From: Allomuricauda sp.
Lineage (GTDB): Bacteria > Bacteroidota > Bacteroidia > Flavobacteriales > Flavobacteriaceae
Reading direction: 5' to 3'
Length of the DNA stretch: 34,341 bases
Assembly: GCF_028280385.1 (NCBI RefSeq)
Contig: NZ_JANQLX010000011.1
Coordinates: 1-34,341, forward strand
A model generated the notes under the pieces. That model made no database searches, was not told the origin of the DNA, and saw only the letters and a list, made by a program, of their open reading frames with translations. The position numbers were made by a program, and so were the translations under genes. Positions 24,066 to 31,274 of the stretch are shown here, one piece after another. Every line of letters begins with the position of its first letter. Position 1 is the stretch's first letter.

Positions 24066-24188
24066 ATGCTTCGACTTTGGAACATATTAAAGAAAGAACT
24101 CAAACATCAATGGCGACGCCTGTGGAGCTATCTTAAAAGCTATGCCAAAAAATGTAGGTTGCTCCATGCGGATGTATGGAGTGTCTAG
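24066..24188 (+). CDS. Possible 40-aa cationic amphipathic peptide
   Basis: An ATG ORF of 40 codons, beginning MLRLWNILKKELKHQW and ending HADVWSV. It has ten Lys/Arg against two Asp/Glu and four Trp, and residues 2-33 could form an amphipathic helix. There is no signal peptide or clean membrane span. Support for a gene is a consensus-like promoter 17 bases upstream and a location just after a strong terminator. The stop TAG overlaps the rsmG stop on the other strand in a CTAG. I recognise no family. Alternatives are a non-coding or antisense RNA, or chance. An overlapping ATG at 24062 gives only 24 codons. Confidence 0.45.
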   Translation: MLRLWNILKKELKHQWRRLWSYLKSYAKKCRLLHADVWSV

Positions 24189-24826
24189 GCCTTACCTGTG
24201 TATTTTTGTGGTAAATACACCACTTTCTTCGTTTCAAAAAAATCTTCGGAAAAATAGTTCTTAAGCTCAAAGATCTCAACATTTTTATACCCACTCAATT
24301 CTTCGGTCAAATCACCTCCCTTCAGATATAAAATGCCATTTTTTCGCTCATGCGTGGATTCTTTCTTGATTTTCCCCTTGGTCCAACGCACAAAGGTGGG
24401 CATGGCCGCCACCGCCCTGCTTACAATAAAATCAAACTGACCGTGCAATTCCTCAACTCTGGTATGATGGGCCTTTACATTTTTTAATTGAAGCCCATCA
24501 ACTACCTCTTGCACCACCTTGATCTTCTTCCCAATGGCATCAACCAGGGTAAATTGAACCTCGGGAAACAAAATGGCCAGGGGAATGCCCGGAAACCCAC
24601 CACCCGTACCCACATCAAGAATGGACGACCCCGAATGGAAATCCTGAATCTTGGCGATTCCAAGGGAATGGAGGACATGGCGCAAGTACAACTCATCAAT
24701 ATCTTTACGGGAAACCACGTTGATCTTCTTGTTCCAATCCTGGTAAAGTGCCTCCAAATCAGTAAAATGCGCTTTCTGCTGGTCTGTGAGCGTCGTAAAA
24801 TAGTTAAAGATGAGTTCTGCTTGCAT
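24185..24826 (-). CDS. rsmG: 16S rRNA (guanine527-N7)-methyltransferase RsmG
   Basis: Methylates G527 in the 530 loop of 16S rRNA with S-adenosylmethionine; its loss gives low-level streptomycin resistance. The 213-residue protein has the SAM-binding SILDVGTGGGFPGIPLAI, LVDAIGKKIKVV and SRAVAAM motifs of the family, and NVVSRKDIDELYLRHVLHSL near the N-terminus. The frame extends 14 codons further, but a -7 element (24847-24854) lies inside that extension. The ATG at 24826 gives the N-terminus I expect (MQAELIFNYF). It is divergent from the desaturase and convergent with the 40-codon ORF. Confidence 0.95.
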   Translation of the reverse strand: MQAELIFNYFTTLTDQQKAHFTDLEALYQDWNKKINVVSRKDIDELYLRHVLHSLGIAKIQDFHSGSSILDVGTGGGFPGIPLAILFPEVQFTLVDAIGKKIKVVQEVVDGLQLKNVKAHHTRVEELHGQFDFIVSRAVAAMPTFVRWTKGKIKKESTHERKNGILYLKGGDLTEELSGYKNVEIFELKNYFSEDFFETKKVVYLPQKYTGKA

Positions 24827-24846
24827 TTGGCATCTGTTAATTTCGT

Positions 24847-24854
24847 CAAAATTA
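24847..24854 (-). promoter_or_regulatory. -7 element TAATTTTG of rsmG
   Basis: A perfect TAnnTTTG on the minus strand, ending 20 bases before the ATG at 24826. It decides the start because transcription would begin downstream of the alternative ATG at 24868. Confidence 0.55.
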
Positions 24855-24915
24855 ATACTTTTGGGCACCTTATTGTCGTTTAGAAAAGAAGGTATGCCAG
24901 CGAAGTGCTTTTAAT

Positions 24916-24923
24916 TACCTTTG
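24916..24923 (+). promoter_or_regulatory. -7 element TACCTTTG of the desaturase gene
   Basis: A perfect TAnnTTTG ending 14 bases before the ATG at 24938, so a leader of under ten bases is expected. No clear -33 element. Confidence 0.55.
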
Positions 24924-24937
24924 CTAAAATTTAATCT

Positions 24938-26041
24938 ATGGAAAAAGACACCATCCGGTTTTCAAGAAAGGATCCTGCACAGTTCTTTCGCACACTAAAT
25001 AAAAGAGTCAACCAATATTTTAGTGAAAACCAAATCAAGAAAACTGGAAATTGGAAACTTCACCTGAAGACCATTGTGATGTTCACTGTCTTTTTGACCC
25101 CATATTTTCTGATACTGACCCTTAACTTGCCTTTTTGGGCCTATGTTTTGCTTTCCATGACCATGGGCGTTGGAATGGCCGGGGTTGGAATGAACGTTAT
25201 GCATGATGGGAACCACGGCTCCTACTCCACCAAAAAATGGGTAAACAAGTTGATGGGTGGCAGCATCTACATATTGGCGGGCAATGTCTATAACTGGCAA
25301 GTACAGCACAATGTATTGCATCACACCTTCACCAATATCCATGAACATGACGAGGATATGGAAGCAGGTAGAATTTTAAGATTTTCCAAACATGCAGAAT
25401 GGCAAAAACATCATAAGTTCCAACATTATTACTCCATATTCCTTTATGGTCTTTTGACCTTTAACTGGGCGATCACCACTGATTTTCAGCAAATGTACCG
25501 TTATATGAAGCGGAAATTATCCTATGGTAAACTGCCCAATCCCGTAATCAACTGGAGTACTTTGGTCATCACCAAACTGATCTATCTGACCATCTGGATC
25601 GTTCTACCGATTCTCTTTGCCAAGGTAGTATGGTGGCAAGTACTTTTGGGCTTCTTTATCATGCATTATGTGGCCGGTGTTATTTTAAGTGTGGTGTTCC
25701 AATTGGCCCATATCGTGGACCATGCCGAGACGCCGTTACCAGATGAAAATGGCGCTATGGAAAATACCTGGGCGATCCATCAATTGGCCACCACGGTCAA
25801 TTTTGGCACAAAAAACAAAATTATCAACTGGTTTACCGGTGGTTTGAACCATCAGGTGGAGCATCATATATTTCCGAACATAAGCCATATACACTACACA
25901 AAAATTTCCAAAATTGTGAAACAGACGGCCAAGGAATTTAATTTGCCCTACAACGAATACAAGACAACCAGAAAAGCTATAATTTCGCACTTCAAACACT
26001 TGAAGGAACTGGGTAAAAACCCGGCACTCCAATACCAGTAA
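24938..26041 (+). CDS. Membrane fatty acid desaturase (acyl-CoA/acyl-lipid type)
   Basis: Introduces a double bond into a fatty acyl chain at the inner membrane, using a di-iron centre. The 367-residue protein has the three histidine boxes in order: HDGNH (89-93), HNVLHH (124-129) and HQVEHH (305-310). Four membrane helices are arranged as in the family (about 46-66, 69-90, 205-227, 234-256). The QVEHH form of the third box is that of front-end (linoleoyl-CoA-type) desaturases, but no cytochrome b5 domain is fused. The regioselectivity cannot be read from sequence. It precedes the aminotransferase by 13 bases and probably shares its transcript. Confidence 0.92.
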   Translation: MEKDTIRFSRKDPAQFFRTLNKRVNQYFSENQIKKTGNWKLHLKTIVMFTVFLTPYFLILTLNLPFWAYVLLSMTMGVGMAGVGMNVMHDGNHGSYSTKKWVNKLMGGSIYILAGNVYNWQVQHNVLHHTFTNIHEHDEDMEAGRILRFSKHAEWQKHHKFQHYYSIFLYGLLTFNWAITTDFQQMYRYMKRKLSYGKLPNPVINWSTLVITKLIYLTIWIVLPILFAKVVWWQVLLGFFIMHYVAGVILSVVFQLAHIVDHAETPLPDENGAMENTWAIHQLATTVNFGTKNKIINWFTGGLNHQVEHHIFPNISHIHYTKISKIVKQTAKEFNLPYNEYKTTRKAIISHFKHLKELGKNPALQYQ

Positions 26042-26054
26042 AATAGCTACTCAA

Positions 26055-27242
26055 ATGAGCAACCAACTTTCTGAAAGGATCAACAACCTAGTTCCTTCGG
26101 CTACGCTTGAAATGGCTGCAAAAGCGCGGGAACTTAGGGCAGAAGGAAAAGATATTATTGGCCTTAGCCTGGGGGAACCTGATTTTAACACCCCGGACTA
26201 TATCAAGGATGCGGCCATACAGGCCATCAATGAAAATTATAATTCCTACACCCCCGTAGACGGATATGTGGAGTTAAAGGATGCCATTATCACCAAGTTC
26301 AAAAGGGACAATAACCTTACTTACGGCCGTTCGCAGATTGTGGTTTCCACAGGTGCAAAACAAGCCCTTTACAATGTTGCCCAAGCTTGTCTGGACAAAG
26401 GTGACGAGGTCATTCTCCCCTGCCCCTATTGGGTAAGCTACAGCGATATCGTAAAACTATCAGATGGTGTACCCGTGGAGGTGGCCACTTCCATTGAAAA
26501 TGATTTTAAAATGACGCCAGAACAATTGGAGGCCGCCATTACGCCCAAAACCAAAATGCTCTGGTATTCGTCACCATGTAACCCCAGCGGCTCCATCTAT
26601 AGCAAGGAGGAACTTAGGGGCTTGGCCGATGTCCTGCAAAAACATCCACAGATCGTGGTGGTGAGCGACGAAATATACGAGCATATCAACTATGGGGTGA
26701 CCGAGCACGCCTCCATGGCCGATTTTGAGGATATGTACGACCGCACCGTTACTGTAAACGGAGTAGCAAAGGCCTTTGCCATGACCGGATGGCGAATTGG
26801 CTATATTGGGGCGCCAGAATACATCGCCAGAGCTTGCAATAAGCTGCAAGGCCAGGTAACCAGTGGTGCCAATTGTATAGCCCAACGTGCTGTGATCACT
26901 GCGTTACTGGAATCTCCCAGCAGGGTGCAATACATGGTGGATGAATTCAAGAACAGAAGAAAATTGATCCTTGAGCTCCTTAACGGCATTCCTGGATTTA
27001 AATGCAACGAACCCGAGGGCGCATTTTATGTGTACCCTGATGTATCAGAATATTTTGGCAAAACATTGCAGGGCAGAAAAATTGGAAATGCCTCCGATTT
27101 TGCCATGTACCTTCTGGAAGAAGCCAATGTGGCCACTGTTACCGGCGATGCCTTTGGAAACGGTGACAGCATTCGAATTTCCTATGCGGCCAGTGAGGAC
27201 GAAATCAAGGATGCTATAGCAAGGATCGCATCCGTTTTATAG
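26055..27242 (+). CDS. Pyridoxal-phosphate aminotransferase (aspartate aminotransferase, class I)
   Basis: Transfers amino groups between an amino acid (probably aspartate) and 2-oxoglutarate, in the cytosol. The 395-residue enzyme has SLGEPDFNTP near the N-terminus and the cofactor-phosphate region STGAKQALYN. The substrate motif CNPSGS (about 175-180), cofactor Asp in VVVSDEIYEHINY and Schiff-base Lys239 in NGVAKAFAMTGWRIGY follow. The substrate-carboxylate Arg lies in DSIRISYAAS near the C-terminus. This fits aspartate aminotransferase subgroup 1b, but other specificities cannot be excluded. It follows the desaturase gene closely; a weak terminator sits beyond it. Confidence 0.92.
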   Translation: MSNQLSERINNLVPSATLEMAAKARELRAEGKDIIGLSLGEPDFNTPDYIKDAAIQAINENYNSYTPVDGYVELKDAIITKFKRDNNLTYGRSQIVVSTGAKQALYNVAQACLDKGDEVILPCPYWVSYSDIVKLSDGVPVEVATSIENDFKMTPEQLEAAITPKTKMLWYSSPCNPSGSIYSKEELRGLADVLQKHPQIVVVSDEIYEHINYGVTEHASMADFEDMYDRTVTVNGVAKAFAMTGWRIGYIGAPEYIARACNKLQGQVTSGANCIAQRAVITALLESPSRVQYMVDEFKNRRKLILELLNGIPGFKCNEPEGAFYVYPDVSEYFGKTLQGRKIGNASDFAMYLLEEANVATVTGDAFGNGDSIRISYAASEDEIKDAIARIASVL

Positions 27243-27267
27243 CATTGGAACCAAAATAAAAACTAGC

Positions 27268-27299
27268 AAGGGGGTTTATCTTAGGATGAACCCTTTTTT
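27268..27299 (+). terminator. Weak terminator after the aminotransferase gene
   Basis: GGGTT (27272-27276) pairs with AACCC (27289-27293), extendable by G-U and A-T pairs, followed by T6. It overlaps the 3' end of the convergent dehydratase gene. Confidence 0.4.
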
Positions 27300-28340
27300 C
27301 ATTGGGTCCTTTGGGTCTAGAACAAAAGTGTGCATCCCAGTGATATATGCGGTGCCCTCCACTTGGGGGATCACGGCCTTAAAAGGACCATAATCCAGTT
27401 CTTGGACTACGCTTCCCTTAAAAGTGGAATCGGTGATGCTTTCAATGGTCATGGTCTCTCCGGGAAGAATCTCCTTTCTGGCCCAATGAATGGCCATTCT
27501 ACCAGAGACGCCGGAACCCGTTGGGCATCGGTCTACCTCACCTTCGGCAAAAATGCAGACATTTCTACTATCTACTTCGGGTTTGTTGGAACCATCAATA
27601 AAAATGGTGCCGTACAGAAAGCCCAAATCCTCTTCAAAAGGATGGACCACTTCCGTATCCTGCTGCATGACCGCATGTTTTATGGCCATGCCATGCGCTA
27701 TAAGATCACGATAGGCATTTGTGGACAGCTCCAAGGGCAAGTTGTTTTTTTGAAGGTCAACATAGGCATAAAATGCGCCACCATAGGCCAAATCATAATG
27801 GACTTCGCCCAAACCTTCAACCTGTACTTTTTTATCCAAACCAACCACAAAACTTGGAACACAGTGGAATCGGACCCCTATGACCTCCCCATTTTCCACT
27901 TCCACAAAAGAAGTGATGCGTCCGCATGGGGCATCGATTTTAAGCTCCGTATGGCCATTGGAAGTTTCCACCCAACCCATCTGTACTGCCAAAGTGGAAA
28001 TAGCAATGATGGCATGCCCACACATGGTACTATAACCTTCATTATGCAAAAACAAGATGCCAAAATCCCCATCTTCATCATTGGGAGGCAATAGTAGACA
28101 ACCATACATATCGGCATGACCCCTAGGTTCAAACATAAGGGCCGTGCGCAGATGGTCATAATGTTCCTTACAATACCTTCGATAATCCAGTATGTTTTTG
28201 CCCTTCAATTCAGGAAAACCGCCCACAATAACGCGAAGTGGCTCTCCGCCAGTGTGCATATCAATGGTCTTGATCTGTAACCAATCCGAATTGGGTTCAA
28301 AATTGGTGTTCTCCAGTATATTTTTGTAGGTATTTCCCAT
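27276..28340 (-). CDS. trans-3-hydroxy-L-proline dehydratase (proline racemase family)
   Basis: Expected to dehydrate trans-3-hydroxy-L-proline to delta1-pyrroline-2-carboxylate in the cytosol. The 354-residue protein has the proline racemase fold with DMHTGGEPLRVI near the N-terminus and the first catalytic cysteine Cys107 (STMCGHAII). At the second site the usual Cys (as in DRSPCGTG) is replaced by Thr275 in DRCPTGSGV. A Cys/Thr pair is the signature of the dehydratase, as in human L3HYPDH, rather than of proline racemase or 4-hydroxyproline epimerase. The neighbouring reductase gene, overlapping by one base (TAATG), supports the assignment. Confidence 0.88.
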   Translation of the reverse strand: MGNTYKNILENTNFEPNSDWLQIKTIDMHTGGEPLRVIVGGFPELKGKNILDYRRYCKEHYDHLRTALMFEPRGHADMYGCLLLPPNDEDGDFGILFLHNEGYSTMCGHAIIAISTLAVQMGWVETSNGHTELKIDAPCGRITSFVEVENGEVIGVRFHCVPSFVVGLDKKVQVEGLGEVHYDLAYGGAFYAYVDLQKNNLPLELSTNAYRDLIAHGMAIKHAVMQQDTEVVHPFEEDLGFLYGTIFIDGSNKPEVDSRNVCIFAEGEVDRCPTGSGVSGRMAIHWARKEILPGETMTIESITDSTFKGSVVQELDYGPFKAVIPQVEGTAYITGMHTFVLDPKDPMKKGFILR

Positions 28341-29293
28341 TATTTTAGTTTGGAATAATAATAGCTTGCCGCGGTTAGATCTTCCAAGGCATGTCCCACC
28401 GATTTAAAGAGTGTTATCTCTTGGTCATTTTGTCTCCCTTGTTTAGCTCCATTACATAAGGAAAACAAGTCGGCCTTGATATCCTCCTTCCCCAGGATTC
28501 CATTTTTTATTGGAATGGCAATATCACCACTTTCTTGAAGCCCCGCTTCCATGGAATCCAAAAAAACCGAAGCCCTTTGAATCGTTTCATCATCAGATTC
28601 CCTCATACTCGGTTTATAGGCGCCCACTAAATCCACATGTTGCCCAGCTACCAGTTCCTTTCCCATCACCAATGGGGTTTCGGACAGGGTAGCACAGGAT
28701 ATAATATCCACTTGACCAATTACCTTGGATATAGCTTCGGTCTGTATCACCTCCAATGCTGAACCTTCAAATTGCCTGCAAATGGCTTGCGCCTTTTCCT
28801 TGCTTCGTCCCCAAACATAAACTCTTTTGATCGGACGTACCGAAGCATGGGCATGTATCAGGTTTATCGACAATGCCCCTGTTCCTATCATTAACATGGA
28901 ACTCGCGTTTTGCCGGGATAAAAATGAAGAGGCCAAGGCCGAAGCGGCAGCCGTGCGCTTTGCCGTCAAACTTTTTGCCTCCATAATTGCCTTGAGCACT
29001 CCTGTCTTTGCATCCATATAGAGGTAGCTTCCCTGAATGGATGGTAAATCAAAAGCGGCATTCCCCGGATTAACGGTCACCACCTTGACCCCTGATTCCA
29101 TACCGGGATTCCATGCGGGCATAAGCAACAGCGTGGTATCTTTTTGGGTTTCCGGATTGGGGAAATCGTGATGATGACGTGGGGGAACCATCACCTTATT
29201 GGCCGCAAAGGCCTCTTTTAAAGCCAATATCAACTGACCAAAATCGGTTGCTTCCTCAATAAACTCAGCGCTGATCTGACGGGGTTGGAGCAT
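28340..29293 (-). CDS. delta1-pyrroline-2-carboxylate reductase-like (ornithine cyclodeaminase/mu-crystallin family)
   Basis: Probably reduces delta1-pyrroline-2-carboxylate to L-proline with NAD(P)H. The 317-residue protein belongs to the ornithine cyclodeaminase family: LLLMPAWNPGMESGVKVVTVNPGN near the start (split here at MPAWN and GVKVVTV), TAAASALASSFLSRQ, the dinucleotide site MIGTGALSINL, and VDLVGAYKPSMRESDD. The frame is open further upstream, but the ATG at 29293 leaves 26 bases after the previous gene and gives the usual N-terminus. Coupling to the dehydratase gene by a TAATG overlap supports this substrate over ornithine or alanine. Confidence 0.85.
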   Translation of the reverse strand: MLQPRQISAEFIEEATDFGQLILALKEAFAANKVMVPPRHHHDFPNPETQKDTTLLLMPAWNPGMESGVKVVTVNPGNAAFDLPSIQGSYLYMDAKTGVLKAIMEAKSLTAKRTAAASALASSFLSRQNASSMLMIGTGALSINLIHAHASVRPIKRVYVWGRSKEKAQAICRQFEGSALEVIQTEAISKVIGQVDIISCATLSETPLVMGKELVAGQHVDLVGAYKPSMRESDDETIQRASVFLDSMEAGLQESGDIAIPIKNGILGKEDIKADLFSLCNGAKQGRQNDQEITLFKSVGHALEDLTAASYYYSKLK

Positions 29294-29319
29294 GATTAAA
29301 TCTGATGTGAATAATGGTT

Positions 29320-29751
29320 TTAACAGGACATATCGGCCACAATCTTCCACTGACCATTAATTCTCCGCAACACAATTAAAAAAACGCCATGGGCATCGCC
29401 TACCTTTCTTTTCAAATGGTACTGCCCCATCACATGGTAAGCGTTTGATTCTATTTTGGTGATGTCGTCTATGGTAAAGTTCAATGTTCCCGTTTCATCC
29501 TTGGTAGGATATCTTTTTAAATATCCCTCCAAGGTTTTTTCCCAGCCCAAGGTCAATCCGTTGGCCCCATAAAACTTCAGGGAATCGCTTTCCCAATACG
29601 TTTTCATGAATCCCCGAATATCATGGTTTGACCAGGCCTTTTCTTGTTCCCTTATTAACTGGATGATCGCTGCCTTGTCCGCCTCTTCGGAACTTTGGCA
29701 AGATCCCAAACAAAGTAGAACCCCAAATAGTAAAGGGAGGAATTTTTTCAT
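29320..29751 (-). CDS. NTF2-like (DUF4440/SnoaL-type) lipoprotein
   Basis: A 143-residue protein with a lipoprotein signal (MKKFLPLLFGVLLCLGSCQS; lipobox LGSC, Cys18). It has a cone-shaped NTF2-like fold: IIQLIREQEKAWSNHDIRGFMKTYWES at the start, then a beta sheet with HVMGQYHLKR and RRINGQWKIVADMS. No catalytic residues can be assigned. It lies 32 bases after trkH and 26 bases before the reductase start, so it could belong to either unit. A role in ligand binding at the envelope is a guess. Confidence 0.85.
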   Translation of the reverse strand: MKKFLPLLFGVLLCLGSCQSSEEADKAAIIQLIREQEKAWSNHDIRGFMKTYWESDSLKFYGANGLTLGWEKTLEGYLKRYPTKDETGTLNFTIDDITKIESNAYHVMGQYHLKRKVGDAHGVFLIVLRRINGQWKIVADMSC

Positions 29752-29783
29752 GGAAATGGATTTACAAATTTACGGTAGGAAAG

Positions 29784-31274
29784 CTACGTTTTTTTCCAAA
29801 AATATGGAGTCATTATAATCAGAACAGTAAACAACTCCAATCTGCCCAGTAGCATTAAAAAACCGCACCACCATTTACCTGCAGCAGGCAAACTGGCATA
29901 ATTGCTCACAGGGTTCAACTCTCCCAAGGCCGGGCCCACATTACCCAAGGAGGAGGCCGAGCCACCAATGGCGGAAACAAAATCCAAACCTAAAAAGCCC
30001 AGTACCAAAGACCCAATTATAAACAATAACATATACAGCACAAAAAAGGCAATAATGTTGTACACAATATGCTCGGTTACCGTCTTTTCATTGTAACGAA
30101 CGGGAATCACCGCATTGGTATGCAGCGTTCGTTTAAACTCCAACAAACCATTTTTAATGATCAACAAGTGACGCATTACCTTGATACCTCCGGCCGTAGA
30201 CCCTGCCGAACCGCCCAAAAACATCAATCCAAAAAAGAAGACGGTAAGGAAAGGGGTCCAACTGGTAAAGTCGGCGGTAACAAAGCCGGTAGTGGTTACA
30301 ATGGCAACAACTTGAAACAAGGCATGTCTGAAGGCACTTTCCGCTGCTCCCCAAACCATGGGATGAAACTCGGAAACCGGCACCTCTACCTTAAAGTTGA
30401 TTACCAAAAAGGCCGCCAAAGCGAACAGAATTATGAAAATTGTATAGTATTTAAATTCCTCATCCTTGAGAATACGCTGCACCTTCCCTGTAAACGCGAA
30501 ATAACTCAACACAAAATTGCTACCCGCCAAAAACATGAACACAATAGTGATATATTGGATGATGGGTTGGTGGTTCCAAAAGGCCAAACTGGCATTTTTG
30601 GTGGAAAATCCACCAGTGGAGAGGGTAGCAAGGGAGTGGTTCATGGCATCGAACAGACTCATGCCCGCCAACTTAAGCAATACCGTTTCGGCAACCGTAT
30701 AACCAAAGTATATGAGCCATAGTCTTTTGGCGGTATCTGTGATCCGTGGATGCAGTTTATCCCCGGCCGGACCTGGTGCTTCCGCTGCAAACAATTGCAT
30801 ACCCCCAATGCCCAATAAAGGTAAAATGGCAATGGCCAAAACAATAATTCCCATTCCTCCGATCCAGTGGGTCAGACTACGCCAAAAAAGGATGCCTTCG
30901 GGCAAGGCCTCAATATCATTTAAAATGGAAGCCCCTGTGGTAGTATACCCTGAAATCGTCTCAAAAAAAGCATCAGTTATGCTGGGGATTTCCCCTGAAA
31001 ACAAGTACGGCAAGGTTCCTGAAATGGACATGATGATCCATCCAAAGGTCACCACAATATATCCTTCCTTTCTTTTGACCTCCTTGCGGTGTCCCCTTGT
31101 GTAGAACATGGCCATGACCCCAAACAACATGGTTACAATGGCCGCCAAGGCAATATCCAACGTGGCACCGTCCTTATAGAAGCCACTTACAAAAGCTGAA
31201 ACCAGCATAAACGAACCGTTGCAAAGCAGCAACAGTCCCATAATGTGAATAATGATCCTTGTATTTAGCCCCAT
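29784..31274 (-). CDS. trkH: Trk-type potassium transporter, membrane subunit
   Basis: The ion-conducting subunit for K+ uptake in the inner membrane. The 496-residue protein has the four pore loops typical of Trk/Ktr: TTGASIL, STGGFSTKNAS, TTTGFVTADF and GNVGPALG. The intervening helices are consistent with eight transmembrane spans plus an N-terminal pair. The loop GGSAGSTAGGIKVMR contributes the gating loop region. The start overlaps the trkA stop by one base (TAATG), so the two subunits are translated together. The length fits TrkH rather than the shorter KtrB. Confidence 0.95.
   Translation of the reverse strand: MGLNTRIIIHIMGLLLLCNGSFMLVSAFVSGFYKDGATLDIALAAIVTMLFGVMAMFYTRGHRKEVKRKEGYIVVTFGWIIMSISGTLPYLFSGEIPSITDAFFETISGYTTTGASILNDIEALPEGILFWRSLTHWIGGMGIIVLAIAILPLLGIGGMQLFAAEAPGPAGDKLHPRITDTAKRLWLIYFGYTVAETVLLKLAGMSLFDAMNHSLATLSTGGFSTKNASLAFWNHQPIIQYITIVFMFLAGSNFVLSYFAFTGKVQRILKDEEFKYYTIFIILFALAAFLVINFKVEVPVSEFHPMVWGAAESAFRHALFQVVAIVTTTGFVTADFTSWTPFLTVFFFGLMFLGGSAGSTAGGIKVMRHLLIIKNGLLEFKRTLHTNAVIPVRYNEKTVTEHIVYNIIAFFVLYMLLFIIGSLVLGFLGLDFVSAIGGSASSLGNVGPALGELNPVSNYASLPAAGKWWCGFLMLLGRLELFTVLIIMTPYFWKKT

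Noticed and set aside
24062..24136. 24-codon ORF in another frame over the 40-codon ORF
   Set aside because: It is shorter, lacks any pattern, and ends well before rsmG; the 40-codon frame has the better amphipathic signature.
27330..28094. 254-codon plus-strand ORF
   Set aside because: It lies wholly antisense to the well-supported trans-3-hydroxyproline dehydratase gene and has no recognisable domain or promoter.
27276..28340. 4-hydroxyproline 2-epimerase or proline racemase
   Set aside because: The second catalytic cysteine is Thr275, which fits the dehydratase and not a two-cysteine racemase mechanism.
30069..30722. 217-codon plus-strand ORF
   Set aside because: Antisense to trkH; the sequence is low in hydrophobic cores and rich in Gln/Lys/Gly, as expected for a shadow frame.
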